Assembly (NCBI GenBank): GCA_037176705.1
Contig: CM073907.1
Coordinates: 9,269,001 to 9,333,000, forward strand
DNA from: Molossus alvarezi
Lineage: Eukaryota; Chordata; Mammalia; Chiroptera; Molossidae
Length of the DNA: 64,000 bases
Direction: 5' to 3'
Both the position numbers and the translations under genes were made by a program. Each line of letters opens with the position of its first letter. The first letter of the stretch is position 1. Shown here in pieces: positions 44,850-56,280 of this stretch. A model generated the notes under the pieces. The model saw only the letters and a program-made list of their open reading frames with translations, did not search any database and was not told where the DNA came from.

Positions 44850-44886
<37 letters not shown>
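44850..44886. repeat. (CA)n microsatellite
   Basis: About 18 uninterrupted AC units. A poly(T) run of about 19 follows at 44984-45002. Confidence 0.97.
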
Positions 44887-44888
<2 letters not shown>

Positions 44889-46296
44889 TCATAATAGGTA
44901 GATAAGACGACAAAAATAGCAAACAAATCAGTTGTACTTTATGTATTTCTTCTTTGGCTTTGGAGGTTGTGCAAGGTGTGTGATTTTTTTTTTTTTTTTT
45001 TTGGTCAAGTAAAATATTTAACTAAAATGACCAAGATCAATTTGCATAGTAGCTTTCAATGAATACTTGGGATGATACAACTATTCTTTCTGTCCAAAGC
45101 CTCTCATTTGGATCAAATGATCCAAATGCTCCAACACCTGACTCTGTCTTATGGTCTCCCTTTAATGTAATAAAAAGATCACAAGCATTTGGCCCCTCTT
45201 TCTGATTAATATGGAACTTACAAATATTTCAGGAGGAAGTTCCAGGGACATTATTGAGAAGTAGTGACCGTCTCAAACCACTGAACTGAAACTTGAGAAA
45301 GAATACATCAGCAGCTTTTCGATGATAGTTTGTACAATAAAAAATTCATATCATCATATATTCCCCATCATAGAGAATGAATCTTAATGTCATTTTAATA
45401 TTTTTCCGACTAAAAGAAAATTTTAATTAAGGCTAAAGATAGATCGCCTAAGGAAAGCTAAAGTGTTTAAAATTATTAACTGCTTGAATACGTCTTGCTA
45501 CCCTACACGCCACCATAAAAGAAGCAAAATTAAGAACTTGAGGGATTAAGGCGATTCTGAGCGCTGTACCCCCTCTTCCCTTCTCCTTTTAGATCCACCT
45601 CACTGAGTCATAACTATTTCTCCCCACTCCGCCAGACTCCAGGTTTGTGGCTTTTTTAATAACCTGGATTTTCGGGGCCCTGCTCCTGAGAGCTCTCTCC
45701 CATCTGCCACAGCAACTACAAGCAAATGTCTTCCAGTTGCTCCCCAGTGCAGTGCCGCCCTTCCTTGGTTGCTGAAGCATTTCATTGACGGGGTGGTGTT
45801 GTGTTACGGTAGAATCAATAGCTCAGCGCTTCCCAGCACGCCGATTAGCTTGTCAGTCAGGGCCTGGGGGAGGGAATGTCAATCCCAGGGACCAGGGCCC
45901 GGGGGCTGGAAAAGCCAGGAATGCAGCCCAGCGGTGGTTGTCTACCACCTGTTGCTCAAGAACATGTGTGAAGTGAATTAACTTTGGGGGGCCACATGCC
46001 TGAAAGGTCAACGGGGATGGAAGCCTTAAGCTTGTGGAATCTTTTAACTCATTACCCAAAATCCAGCTCTCCCGATTCATCCCCGCTTCTGTGGCCAGAA
46101 GGGAATGGAGCTAAGTTTGACAAACAGGTTGACCATGGGGGGTGGGGACAGGGGGGTGGCTCAGGAAGGGCCTAGAGGGAGAGAGATGGGTTTCTGATTT
46201 TATTTTGCAGAGTCAGTGGGCTGCCTGCTTCTTGATTACACATTAATGGAAAACAGTTTGCACAGTTCATGTGGGCTGGCTGTGGGTTTCCATGAG

Positions 46297-46299
<3 letters not shown>
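44887..46299. other. Single-copy sequence
   Basis: No interspersed repeat or gene recognised. The 45560-46120 part is GC-richer, with several opposed frames and words such as TTGTCAGTCAGG and ATTGACGG. It could hold a noncoding element, but nothing decisive is visible. Confidence 0.35.

Positions 46300-46333
<34 letters not shown>
46300..46333. repeat. (GT)n microsatellite
   Basis: About 17 uninterrupted GT units. Confidence 0.97.
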
Positions 46334-46335
<2 letters not shown>

Positions 46336-48545
46336 CCTTTCTCCACCTCCTCACAGGACCCTTTGATAACTGAGGAGCCTAGTCTTTCTTTTCTTTGTCC
46401 AAAAGTTGGAAACACAAGATAATGAAAGGGTAAAAGAAAGAAATACCAAAGGATGATGCATAACTTCTTGGCCCACACACCAAAAAAAATGAGTAGGCGC
46501 ATGAGGGCTAATAAGGGATTAGCTTAATATTGTATACGAGATGATTGCAAAGTGATGTGACTTTAATATAAACGTGTCCAAAAAGCCTTCACGTTGGACT
46601 GTGGGAAGCTGTGAACTCGGCCCCTTCAAGTGTTAGTGATGCCTTCCCCTCAACCTCAGGAAATCTTTTCACAGATATTTATTATCCAAAGCCATGTCAC
46701 CCTAGACCACAAAAGGAAATTCTGTGCTTAAATATAAAGGCTCTACGGTCTGAGACAGGTTTCCTTTCAACACTCAGTTTTCTCCCCAAACCTCCATAAA
46801 CTCACCACAAACCACAATGTCATCCAGCACACTTCAGACACGACTGGTTAAGCTAATTCCACCAAATTAATTCGCCCATTTTAAGAGGGATTTCCGACTA
46901 ATGAGGCAAAGCCATGTGCGCACCCATTCGAATTCAAAGGCTGGCAGGGAAAATATTAATCTTTGGAAGAAGACGCACACGAGGCCAACTAGAATTTGCT
47001 TTTGAGTTTCGCCTCACTTGATCTGAGAAGGAAATCCATCCATTTCAGAGTGGAGAACGGAACTAGCACCTAAAACGGGTGTCTTTTCTGTTTTAAATCG
47101 CTTGGCCAATTGTCGTTCTGTTATTCTGTATATATGGCCACTGGACAAGTACTCCAGAGAAGTTTAATTTTTATTGATGTTCAAAAATATTGTTATCGGT
47201 GGGGTGTCCTCTGTGTCCTCACCTGTGGCTGGTGGAACTGGGCTTCCTGGGGTACCACAGGAAGAAGAATTTCCTGAGGGTCCCTCGGGAGGGTGAGGGA
47301 TTGTAAAAAGCTTTATTTCTGTGAGTTAAGCCGCTGAGTTTCCAAGGTCTCATCTCCCTCCGTCCCGCCATGGAAAACGTCCCATTTGTCTTCAGCAGAG
47401 CTAAGGTCAAAGCCAGTGCCCTGAGTTTCCGCTCCCTGTTGGCACAGTCCAGTCCACATCTGGCTGGGTTGCTTGGGTTCCAGCTGGAGCCCATTGCATG
47501 TAGGGTCCACATGGCCATGGAGGGAGCGTGGGCCAGTGCAAGGAAGCAGAAGCAAAGCAAAAGGGACAAGAGACCAAGAATTTCTTTGTTTGGGAATTAT
47601 GTATTCCCAAATTTTCACAAGCTTGCATTGGGCTTCACCATCCTAGCCAATGATCTTTATTCCCAGGTTAGACAGTAAGCACCTTCCCTGCATCACCCCG
47701 ACTTTGGCGCACGTATGCCCATCATCCCCTTTGTTAGACCCCTTCCCCCAGTGATCTGCAGGGAATGGCCGGTGGTTCCCCGGGGAGTGTGAAGTTGCAG
47801 CTTCCTGGTGAAGCTGCCCAGATGACCTGCTTACTATGTCTGGCCTCCCCTTGGCTCCTATTATTAATATTAATAACTAGCTAGTGACAATGGTAACAAC
47901 GTATTTCATTTTTTTCCCCTCACCCTTTACTTCTGTCCATAAATTTCATTCCATGGACATTTACTGCCCACAAACAGTATTCCTACCACTGTAGCTGACC
48001 ATGTGGGCAGTAGGGATACAGACACAATCCAAAAAAAATCAGTTGCCTGCTCTCTGGACTCCAACCTTCTAAATCCATCTGCACACCAAATCGTGTATAG
48101 TTAGGGGACAGAAACTCATTCCTAGTAGGTAGTAACACAGCAACTCCACTGGAAATAACTTACGTTACATTGTTTTCAGAAATACCTTACTCCAATAGGA
48201 TCCTCTACAAGCAATACTTTTCTAGCATTGCCCGTGTTTTCAGAAAAAAGTTTTGGTGACATCAAGTCAAACACAAAATGGCAAATGCTGGGGACCTAGG
48301 CTTTGTCCTGCCTGCAAGTGATGGACTTGCTAACAGCTGCTTTTTCTCAACTCGCACAGCTACCTTTAGCAAATGAATCCAGAAGCTACCATTAGTAAGA
48401 ACTTAAAATTTGTGCCATTACTGAATAAAAATTAGAGACACACAATGAAGGATGACTCACTCACTGTTCCATGTGATTGCTTCTCTGTGAAGTTACCCTG
48501 GGAGTTCCCGGATCCACCCACACCATTCTTTTGTGCCAGAGTGGA
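46334..48545. other. Single-copy sequence
   Basis: No gene supported. A minus-strand frame at 47219-47569 begins with a hydrophobic stretch, but competing frames on both strands cover the same interval and no domain is recognised. A weak L2-like motif ('CATGGACATTTACTGCCC') lies near 47955. A candidate noncoding element is at 46830-47190. Confidence 0.35.
46830..47190. promoter_or_regulatory. Candidate conserved noncoding element
   Basis: Repeat-free block with 'GGTTAAGCTAATTCC', 'CCAAATTAATTCGCCC', 'CCGACTAATGAGGC', 'AATATTAATCTTTGG', 'TTTAAATCGCTTGGCCAATTG' (NF1-like TTGGC) and 'TGTATATATGGCC' (SRF/MEF2-like). High motif density. Conservation not tested. Confidence 0.3.
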
Positions 48546-48603
48546 CTGGATATTTTTCCAAGGATGCTTTTCCATTTTAGATAGAGTGGAAGGAAGTGAG
48601 GGG

Positions 48604-48641
<38 letters not shown>

Positions 48642-48799
48642 ACATTGGTGGTGAGAGAGACACCTTAATTGATTACCTCCCACACAGCCCCATTCGGGGT
48701 CGGGATCGAACCTGCAACCCAGGCACTTGCCCTTGACTGGGAATTGAACCTGTGTCCTCAGACTGACGGTCTAAGCACTGACCCAGACCGGCCAGGGCG
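48546..48799 (-). mobile_element. Ves SINE, long type, reverse orientation
   Basis: Minus-strand head CGCCCTGGCCGGTCTGGGTCAG, GGTTCAATTCCCAGTCAAGGGC, an expanded (CT)n tract of about 16 units (48608-48640 as GA on plus), and the 3' marker 'TCTAAAATGGAAAAGCATCCTTGG'. The head is diverged and no clear TSD is visible, so this is an older copy. Confidence 0.9.
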
Positions 48800-49960
48800 A
48801 CATGCATAGACTTTAGAGCTGAAACCCATGTTTAGAAGAAATGGGGACCACCATTTGAGATTTCTGTATCAACATTCCCTTGAAATCTCTGTTTTCAGTC
48901 CAAAGTGTCTAGTGAGCGTATAATTTTGTTTTGTTTCACAAGTGTGAGTATAAATTTGTTTTGTTTCGCAAGTATGTGTGAAGAGCTCCTCTTGACATCT
49001 CCTCACAGAGGCCTAGAGTCAACTCTTTCAGAGTAAGGATCCTCCGACGTCCTAACACAGATGATGATACTTCACCGCGATGTTTCTAGCAGGGATTAAC
49101 TACTCCTGAGAGCTTAGTCCCTGCTTATTGAGCTGAAGATTCACCCCATCCATCACGGCCTGTGTTCCTGGTGGCCCTTCCCGCGCCCACGCACGGAAGT
49201 ATGCTCTTTGCACACGGGATCGTCCAGATGGGCCTTGCAAAGTCAAATAAACACAATCAGCTCTGAAGGAGAGTTCTGATGGTGCTTCTAGCAACCACCT
49301 CTCATATTGCTTGAAATCAGCAAGACAAGGACTCACCAGATGACTATGCAGGAGGCTCTCCTACCCAAACCCTGACAAACATGGTTACATTGTCTCTTTT
49401 GCTTACTTCAAAGAATAGTGAAGGTGAATGATTGCCTGTCTCTCACAGTATATTAACCCTGCATGGATTTTGGAATAATCTTGATTGTTTCTCTGAACTC
49501 GCACCCAATTGGCCATGCTTGATAGAAGTAGCTGCAGAGGGATCTGGAACATCTACACATTCTCCAATATTTGCTCATTTGCACGATTTGACCATTGCAG
49601 AGGAAATTCAAGAAATGAGGTTATTTGACTCAATCGCCTTTTCTGAATGGGGTTAAAAGTCTGTCCAAGCTTTTCAGCTGCGATGAGGAACCTAAAATAT
49701 GGGGCACATCAGAGCTCCAATACCCTGTTGGACACCTATCAGGGTGTTAGGAGTTATAGTTATAATATATCAAAATAGAATAACAATTGGAGAACATAAG
49801 CAAGGAGATTAGGTGAAGAAGTCAAGAGGGAAATCAGGAAGGTGTTTGCATACGAGCTCCATGTGGGGGATTCAGTTCAGCATCAAACCCAGGTGACTAC
49901 AACGTGGGCTCAACTGCTACCCACAAAGGTCTGAGGGAGACACTGTCTGCACTTTCCAAC
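48800..49960. other. Single-copy sequence with a short tandem duplication
   Basis: No gene or interspersed repeat recognised. At 48912-48974 a unit of about 30 bp (GTGAG...TATAA...TTTGTTTTGTTTC...CAA) occurs twice with a 32-bp spacing and a few differences. Confidence 0.4.
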
Positions 49961-49974
49961 AAAAATGAGGAAAT

Positions 49975-50229
49975 GGCCCTGGCCAGTTTTGCTCAGTGGT
50001 TAGAGCATCAGCCTGCGGTCCAGAGAGACCAGGGTTCGGTTTCCGCTAAGGGCACGTACCTCGGTTGCAGTTTGTCCCTGGCCCTGGTTGGGTCGTGCAG
50101 GTGGCAGCCACTTGATGTGACCCTTTCACATTGATGTTTCTCTCTCTTTCTCTCTTTTCCTCTCTCTCCCTCCCACTCTATCTGAACAAAAAATGGAAAA
50201 ATGTCCTCCGGTGAGGATAAAAAAAAAAA
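49975..50229 (+). mobile_element. Ves SINE, long 'TTAGAGCATCAGCCTGCGG' type
   Basis: Head GGCCCTGGCCAGTTTTGCTCAG, GGTCCAGAGAGACCAGGGTTC, GCTAAGGGCACGTACCTCGG, and 3' 'AAATGGAAAAATGTCCTCCGGTGAGGAT' plus poly(A). TSDs AAAAATGAGGAAAT (49961-49974) and AAAAAGAGGAAAT (50230-50242). Confidence 0.95.
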
Positions 50230-50288
50230 AAAAAGAGGAAATAAATATTTGGGAGGTTGTAGTAGACACCTGAATTGAAAATTTTCTT

Positions 50289-50501
50289 AAAATATGTTTT
50301 TATTGGTTTTATTTTATTTTACTGAGGGAGAGAGAGAGAGAGAAACGTCAGTGTGAGAGAGAAACATGAATCAGCTGCCTCCTGCACGCCCCCTACTGGG
50401 GATGGAGCCCACAACTCTGACATGCACCCTGACCAGGAATTGAACGGAGACCTCTCAGTCCATAGGATGATGCTCAATCCAGTGAGCTACACCAGCTGTG
50501 C
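50289..50501 (-). mobile_element. Ves SINE, older type, reverse orientation
   Basis: Minus-strand head GCACAGCTGGTGTAGCTCAC, GGACTGAGAGGTCTCC, CAATTCCTGGTCAGGG, CCAGTAGGGGGCGTGCAGG, T-rich left edge. TSDs ATTGAAAATTTTCTT (50274-50288) and GTTGAAATTTTCTT (50505-50518) differ by one base and one indel. It lies only about 45 bp from the preceding SINE and in opposite orientation. Confidence 0.93.
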
Positions 50502-50519
50502 TAAGTTGAAATTTTCTTT

Positions 50520-52319
50520 TGCCACCCCAGACTCATAAGGAAAGAAAGTGAGCAGGACAGTTCTTTCTTCTTTAGAAATTGTTACATAAAAAAACACACT
50601 GATTATATCTGATTAAATATAAATTATATTTATCTAATTCATTGAATGACTTAAGGCTGCATTTATTTTAATTGCATATTCTAATGGGCTTTACGTTGGG
50701 CATTGCAAATGTGAATTTTTCATTCTATGCAACATAACGTCTTTTCATCAACAACTTTTTAGGACATGGGCTTTATAGTATAGTTTTTCAGGAACCGGAT
50801 ATAAATGTACATAAAGTCCTAATTCTGCAAGTTCTGTTCAGTCAGGTAGAAGCTCTAAATTCTGTCCACTTGTTTGTTGAGAAGCAGTCCATTTGCATCC
50901 TAAGCCAGAATTCAGCTTTTCTCCCAGCGAATGAACTAATGGGAGGCAATCCTACAACTCTAGAACCAAATCTGAATGTGCTGTGTTCTCCAGCCTCATC
51001 CCATCTTTCCCTTATTCCTCATGAGAGTTTCCTACAAATGATTGTGACGATCCATGTGCTTTTGCTGCTTCACCTAGCCAGGGGAACACAGGAGAAGATC
51101 CTTCCCTTCATTCTAAGGGGTAGAGCTTCCCAAGAGCAAAGCAGGGATTTGCTAAGGGTAGAAGTTGGCCTCGCCACTGTTGGCGTGAGAGGCCCCGGAA
51201 ACAGACTCTCCACATTTGGGTAAGAAGCCTTAAACCCAGATTACGGCACCTCTCTCTCCAGAGTGTTCTTTTTGGGTAGGGGTGAAAGGTCACCCTCTCA
51301 GACGGGATAGCCGTACTCAACCAATTACAAGATCCCAGCGTTCCCACAAAAGAGATCTTTGAAATTCCACCGAAAGATCATTTCTGCAACTAATTTCCAC
51401 AGAGGATAATGAGGCAAGTGATAGCATCACTGAAGACCGTTCTGCGAAAGAGGGGCCATATCTTAACTTCTAGTATGATTATTAACCACAAAAATATAGA
51501 TTTTAAAAAATGTAAATAAACTGTGTGCTGTGCAGTTTTAATAGACTGTATAACACCCCCATTTATTTCATCAAGGTCCAGCTATAAAAAGAGGGGAACG
51601 TGGATTGCACTCTGGAAAGGCTGAAACACAAGAAATCCGAGCAGTTACACACAGAGGTAGCACCCAGCAGAACAGCTACAGATGGCCTTGGACTCCCAAT
51701 CACACATCTTTATTTTCTCTGTTTAACTTGGGGAATTAAAGCTGCTTAAATGAAAAGGAGATTGGATTTTTTTTCTTTCCTTTTCTCTGGGCATCATTCA
51801 GCCAAGGACAGTGACTTGTGATGATTTTCTCCTTTCTTGAAGGGCAACTGTCAGATGTGAAATTCCCACAAAAGAAGGTGTTGAGTCGGTGTGTTTCTGT
51901 GTCAAAGATTGCAGAAGCCTATTGTGGGTCTAAAATGCCCTCCTTTGGCCGTAATATAATCACAGGGAATTTAGGTCAACACTTTAGTCATGATGAGTAA
52001 GTGTATCCACAGCTAATACCTGGTTTCCCCGAGTTTCCTTAGGGCATTGTGTGAGATTTTGGACAGGTCTCTACTCTTTCTTACACACAGAAAAACGTAT
52101 CTTGTTGAGGGGGAAATCATTGTGACAAATTGCAAAATCAGAAATAAGTGGGCCATTTTAGAATATGCATCGACCCTGTCATCCTTGTTACATCGTCGTA
52201 CACAAAAGCAGCGATGCTCTCCTAAGACATGCGCTGCAACTTTTCAGAAATTTGAATGAAGTGATACCCTACCGTTCTCTAGAGGGCTGTGCTTATTCCT
52301 CCTAAAGAAGCATCTAAAG
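50520..52319. other. Single-copy sequence
   Basis: 1.8 kb without a recognisable repeat or gene. A CTATAAAAAGAGG word at 51582-51594 looks like a TATA box, but no accompanying start site or exon can be supported. The frame at 50870-51223 has no known domain. Confidence 0.4.
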
Positions 52320-52332
52320 AGCTCAACTGTGG

Positions 52333-52490
52333 CCCTGGCCAATTTGGCTTAGCGGTTAGAGCATCAGCCTGCGGACCAGTGAGTAGTGGGTTCGATTTGG
52401 GTCAAGGGCACCTACCTCTGTTGCGGTTCAGTCCCCAGCCCTGGTCAGGTCGTGCAGGAGGCCGCCAGTCAATGTGGCTCTATCACATCG

Positions 52491-52541
<51 letters not shown>

Positions 52542-52617
52542 TCCTGCCCTTTGATTCTATCTGATGATAAATAAAAAGTATCCTCAGGTGAGGAATAAAA
52601 AAAAAAATAAGATATAA
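52333..52617 (+). mobile_element. Ves SINE, long type, with expanded (TC)n tract
   Basis: Head CCCTGGCCAATTTGGCTTAG, GGTTCGATTTGGGTCAAGGGC, CAGTCCCCAGCCCTGGTC, a TC run of about 22 units (52493-52538), 'TATCTGATGATAAATAAAAAGTATCCTCAGGTGAGG'. TSDs AGCTCAACTGTGG (52320-52332) and AGCTCAATTGTGG (52618-52630). Confidence 0.95.
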
Positions 52618-52805
52618 AGCTCAATTGTGGATCCCGTTCTGATCATTGAACATTGGCTCAGGAAACCTTGGCATATAGCGGGTTCACCATTCCTCACCCA
52701 ATTCAGGAGACTAGGCCTTGGCAGTGGACATATGCAAGGGTTTTATTGGTGCCCATGGACTCTGAGCGAAGCTTTGGTAAATGCATAAAAACATATGCAT
52801 AACAA

Positions 52806-53035
52806 TAATTGTGCTTATTCACCCAACAGATGTTTGTGGAGAGAGCACCCAGCTTGTGCGAGGGTCCAGACCCTGGACACACCACAAGACACTCTAACCT
52901 TACCCTCAAAGGTTTTGATTCTAGAAGGGAAATGCAGGCAGGGTCAATTAAACAGGATAATGGTTAATGTCAGGCAGAGATATGCAGTGGTGAGTACGAG
53001 AAGAGGAAGTCAGAAACGGGTTGGGGGGCACTGAT
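52806..53035. mobile_element. L2-family LINE fragment
   Basis: 'TATTCACCCAACAGATGTTTGTGGAGAGAGCACCCAGC', 'CTAACCTTACCCTCAAAGG' and 'GCAGGCAGGGTCAATTAAACAGG...ATATGCAGTGGTGAGTACG' match L2 3'-region order with heavy divergence. Confidence 0.55.
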
Positions 53036-54319
53036 AATCCACCAAGAGTAAAATCGGTCCTTAAAGGACCACAAAGAGTTGTGTGCGACTAATCAGAAGC
53101 TGTGGTCGGTATTTTAGAATTCAGTGCCATCTGTGCGGGATCCCGGCCAAGCAGGTCCCCCACAGCCACACCCTTGAGATGACCCCACACAGGACTGGGA
53201 AACCAGCAAGCAGCTTGGCTTCCATTCGCTGTGTAGGAGGATTAATGTTACATGAGTCAGTGCATCTTCCCTTCCGCGATTTGCGGCCAATGCAAGAACT
53301 ACCGCTGCCCCCTCAAAACATCTGGATGCTGCTGGCCCGGCCTCAGCTCCAAGTGGAAACATCTGGGTATCAGGGCAGACCTGGGTGGCATCTACGCAGG
53401 ATTTTCGAAAAGTTGCATGAGTCAAAGCATTTTTTTTTTTTTTTGGTAAAAAAAAAAAGACATTTAGCCTCGTATTATGTAAATCGACAGTATACTCAGA
53501 TGCGCCTGTTTATTTTTTCTGACTCCTTCATCTCAAGCACTGCCCACAGCATGGCAAAGAGATGATCTGAAAATGTTTTAGAAATGTAGCTGTGTAACTA
53601 AGCAGGCTGTTCCGGCAGATCTGACTGTTAACTGCTGAATATGTAACCGTTTTTGTGTTCTTTCCGCTTGGGGTGGTGAGGATCCCCTCTGAGATTCTGG
53701 AAATCTGGAGTTCATGGTAGTTGGCCCTGGCCCCGCTGAACTCCCACTCTGCTTTGGGTGTGACTGGCTTTCACTTGGGGGGTTCAGGAGAAAAATAGGA
53801 GCAGAGCGTATGAGACAGAGAGATGCGGACCTTAGTTGTTCTCTCCAGTGCATGCTACATTGTTACTGCTGTTGAAGGTAACTCATCTGTGCTCACATCT
53901 CCTACAGAGAAGTTAGAGGAACCAAGCGCCTCCCTCACGCCCCCCCTCCCCAGTTTTAATGCAGAGAGTCTTGAGCTTCCTCTAACTGTTTTGGAAACAG
54001 ACGTCCCCATTGTTCAGCTCTTGCCCTATAATCCTTTGTATGAACTGAAAGATCTTGGATTGCTGTTTGCAAGATTATTATTTTATTGTTAACATATGAC
54101 TTCGGGTAATAAGTTTGTGTGTGTGTTTTTCTTTCTTTTGCAAACCATGCCCTTTCAGCCTTCTGACTAGTTATTGGACGGCAAACGGTGAATGTTCATT
54201 ACATTGTAAAGAACTAGACTAAGGGTTTATATATATATGCTTGTTTAAATCCTTGTCACAAACCTCGGAGGAGCAGAGCATTCTGTGTGTTTAACAAATA
54301 GGAAAGACAAGGCACAATG
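53036..54319. other. Single-copy sequence, unresolved 160-codon frame
   Basis: The longest frame outside simple repeats is at 53083-53565 plus (160 codons). It has no recognisable domain, contains a phenylalanine run from a T-run and a lysine run from an A-run (53430-53460), and is overlapped by frames on both strands. I treat it as chance. Confidence 0.4.
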
Positions 54320-54335
54320 AAAAGAAGAAATGGGG

Positions 54336-54552
54336 TGCCCAGACAGTGTGGCTCAGTGGTTGATCATTGACCCATGCACCAAGAGGTCGCTGGTTCGATT
54401 TCCGGTCAGGGCACATGCCCAGGTTGTGGGCCTGATCCCCAGTGGCGGGGGGGGGGGTGCAGGAGGCGGCCAATCGATGTTTCTATCTTTCTCTCTCTCT
54501 CCCTCCCTCTCTCTCTAAAATCAATAATAAAGAAAAAATACTTTTTTTTAAA
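54336..54552 (+). mobile_element. Ves SINE, 'GTTGAGC' type, with a G-run
   Basis: Head GTGCCCAGACAGTGTGGCTCAGTGG, GGTTCGATTTCCGGTCAGGG, then the usual GTGGGGGG segment expanded to an interrupted G-run (54444-54457), CT tract, AATCAATAATAAAG. TSDs AAAAGAAGAAATGGGG (54320-54335) and AAAAGAGGAAAGGGGG (about 54553-54568). Confidence 0.93.
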
Positions 54553-54569
54553 AAAGAGGAAAGGGGGAA

Positions 54570-55134
54570 GTCAGCTACCTGGAGTCACTCAGAGTAACAG
54601 GCGGGGCTGCTGTAGGAACCCCTCTCACCCAAAACCCACTTTGCTGGCTGCAAGTGGTTTCGGAATTGGGAAGATATCTTCCTGCTGAATCCATGTTTAC
54701 AATGGAAAGCAAAGACTGGGGAATCTGTACCATGATGCACCCCCAGGTCCCAAGCTAGAAGCCAGGACTCAAATTCCCAGCCTCCCTTGCGTCTTCCAGG
54801 TGTCCCGTGCATGCAATGCCCAGGTGAGAATTTGGTTCAGATGCCCAGCGGGGCCTCTGTTTTATGGGTAGTGGTGCCAACATAAGCTTCCAGCTTTGGA
54901 TGACAACATTGAGCTCCCAGGGCAGGCTCGGTATTGCACAACATTCTGAGAACATTCTACTCTTGATGGCACAGTTCACTCCTGCTACAACTTGGTGACC
55001 TGATGTGGAGTCGATGGTTTTTATGTTATTAAGTTAACAAGCATAGCAATACAATTTGCAAATACTACAACCTTCCAATCTTATCCTGTTCCCTCCAAAC
55101 TCACTCATGCTAGGCATGTTCATATTCCTGATGT
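54570..55134. other. Single-copy sequence
   Basis: Nothing recognisable as gene or repeat. Confidence 0.4.
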
Positions 55135-55790
55135 AACACTAAAAATGCATTCTTTTTGATCCAATGATTCCACTTCTAATGAATATATCTGAGGAGGGAA
55201 ATCATATAGGCAGCCAAAATATACAAGCAAAATGATTTATAGCAACAATGAAAAATAAGCTACATAGCCAGGAATATGGGTTACTAATTTGTTTTATGTA
55301 AAATTATAATAAATAATTATAATGTAATCACAAAAACTGTGCAGAATATTTGAAAGTGAAAATATGTCTATAGAGTAAAATAGGGGTATTCAGAAATACA
55401 TAATAGTGATTCAAATTGTGTGTACTTTTTAAAAAAATTCTTATGTGTTATTTTATTTTTATTCTTATGTTTTTTATATAGAGTAGGAGGGAAGAGGAGA
55501 GATAGAGAGGAACATCAATGTGAAAGAGACACATTGATGATTGGTTGCCTCCTGCAGGACCTCAACCAGGGCCGGGGATCAAACCACAACCAAGGTACAT
55601 GCCCTTGACCGGAATCGAACCCATGACTCTTGGGTCCTTGGGCCGTCACTGAGCCAAACTTTAAAAGACTGAGAGAAATAATGTCAAAGTATTTCCAATA
55701 ATAGAATTTTCAATGATTGTTTTCTTTATACTTTTCCCAATTTTCTTTATTAGCATAGAATTTCTTAATGTAATAGGAAAAATCAGTAGA
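55135..55790 (+). mobile_element. Old L1-type LINE 3' end, split by a SINE
   Basis: 'CATTCTTTTTGATCCAATGATTCCACTTCTAATGAATATATC' and 'ATAGCAACAATGAAAAATAAGC' resemble an ancient L1/HAL1 ORF2 end. After the SINE, 'AAATAATGTCAAAGTATTTCC...TTTTCTTTATACTTTTCCCAATTTTCTTTATTAGC' continues an L1-like 3' UTR. Heavily diverged. Confidence 0.55.
55430..55660 (-). mobile_element. Ves SINE, older long type, reverse orientation
   Basis: Minus-strand head has lost its first bases (TTTGGCTCAGTGACGGCCC), keeps GGTTCGATTCC and GTCAAGGGCATGTACCTTGG, GGTTGAGGTCCTGCAGG, and a CT tract. The A box region carries a deletion. Interrupts an old LINE end. Confidence 0.85.
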
Positions 55791-56129
55791 TATGACTTAT
55801 GAACACAGAAACGAAACGAAACACTGACCAGGCGACACCTCTCTATTTTCTCATCTGATTTCAGTTGCAGAGAAATGGTTGGATCTTCTGGCCCAGGGGG
55901 TCACAGCGGGGAATCATCTAAGAAAAAAAAAAAGGCACTGTGAAGAAATCTGCTTCCTATTCTGAAAGCAGCTTCCAGAAGGTAACAGATACCTATTTGT
56001 CCTAAGGAAGGGCTACTGTAGGATTAACTGGAAATTCCCTCTTGTGTTCCTGACAACCGCAATGTTCAGCCGTATTCCTCCCAGTAACTCCTGCTCCAGT
56101 CTCTTTGCAAAACCCCCTTGTTCTGTAAA
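55791..56129. other. Single-copy sequence
   Basis: Nothing recognisable; an A-run lies at 55921-55933. Confidence 0.35.
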
Positions 56130-56139
56130 GATGGTCTTC

Positions 56140-56264
56140 CTATTTTATTTAATTTAATTGCTTGATTGATTTTAGAGAGAGAGAGAGACATGACTGGGGA
56201 GCGAACCCGCAACCTTGGTGTATTGGTACAATGCTCTAACGAACTGAGCTACCCAGCCAGGGCT
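56140..56264 (-). mobile_element. Short tRNA-like SINE, about 125 bp
   Basis: On the minus strand it starts CTAGCCCTGGCTGGGTAGCTCAG, with an A box (TAGCTCAGTTCG), 'TTAGAGCATTGTACCAATACACC', and B box GGTTGCGGGTTCGCTCCCC, then directly a (CT)n tract and AAAATCAATCAAG. The whole middle of a normal Ves element is absent. The head retains more tRNA likeness than the long copies. It is either a distinct minimal SINE family or an internal-deletion derivative. Confidence 0.85.
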
Positions 56265-56280
56265 AGATGTTCATTTCTTT

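Noticed and set aside
47219..47569. 116-codon minus-strand frame beginning with a hydrophobic, signal-like stretch
   Set aside because: Other frames cover the same interval on both strands and no family is recognised; the hydrophobic start alone is weak evidence.
53083..53565. 160-codon plus-strand frame as a possible gene
   Set aside because: No recognised domain, homopolymer runs in the DNA produce Phe and Lys runs, and competing frames overlap on both strands. A protein search plus RNA data would decide.
56140..56264. A functional tRNA gene on the minus strand
   Set aside because: A and B boxes are present, but a CT tract and AATCAA end follow, there is no convincing full cloverleaf, and it sits among SINEs. 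It is a tRNA-derived SINE.
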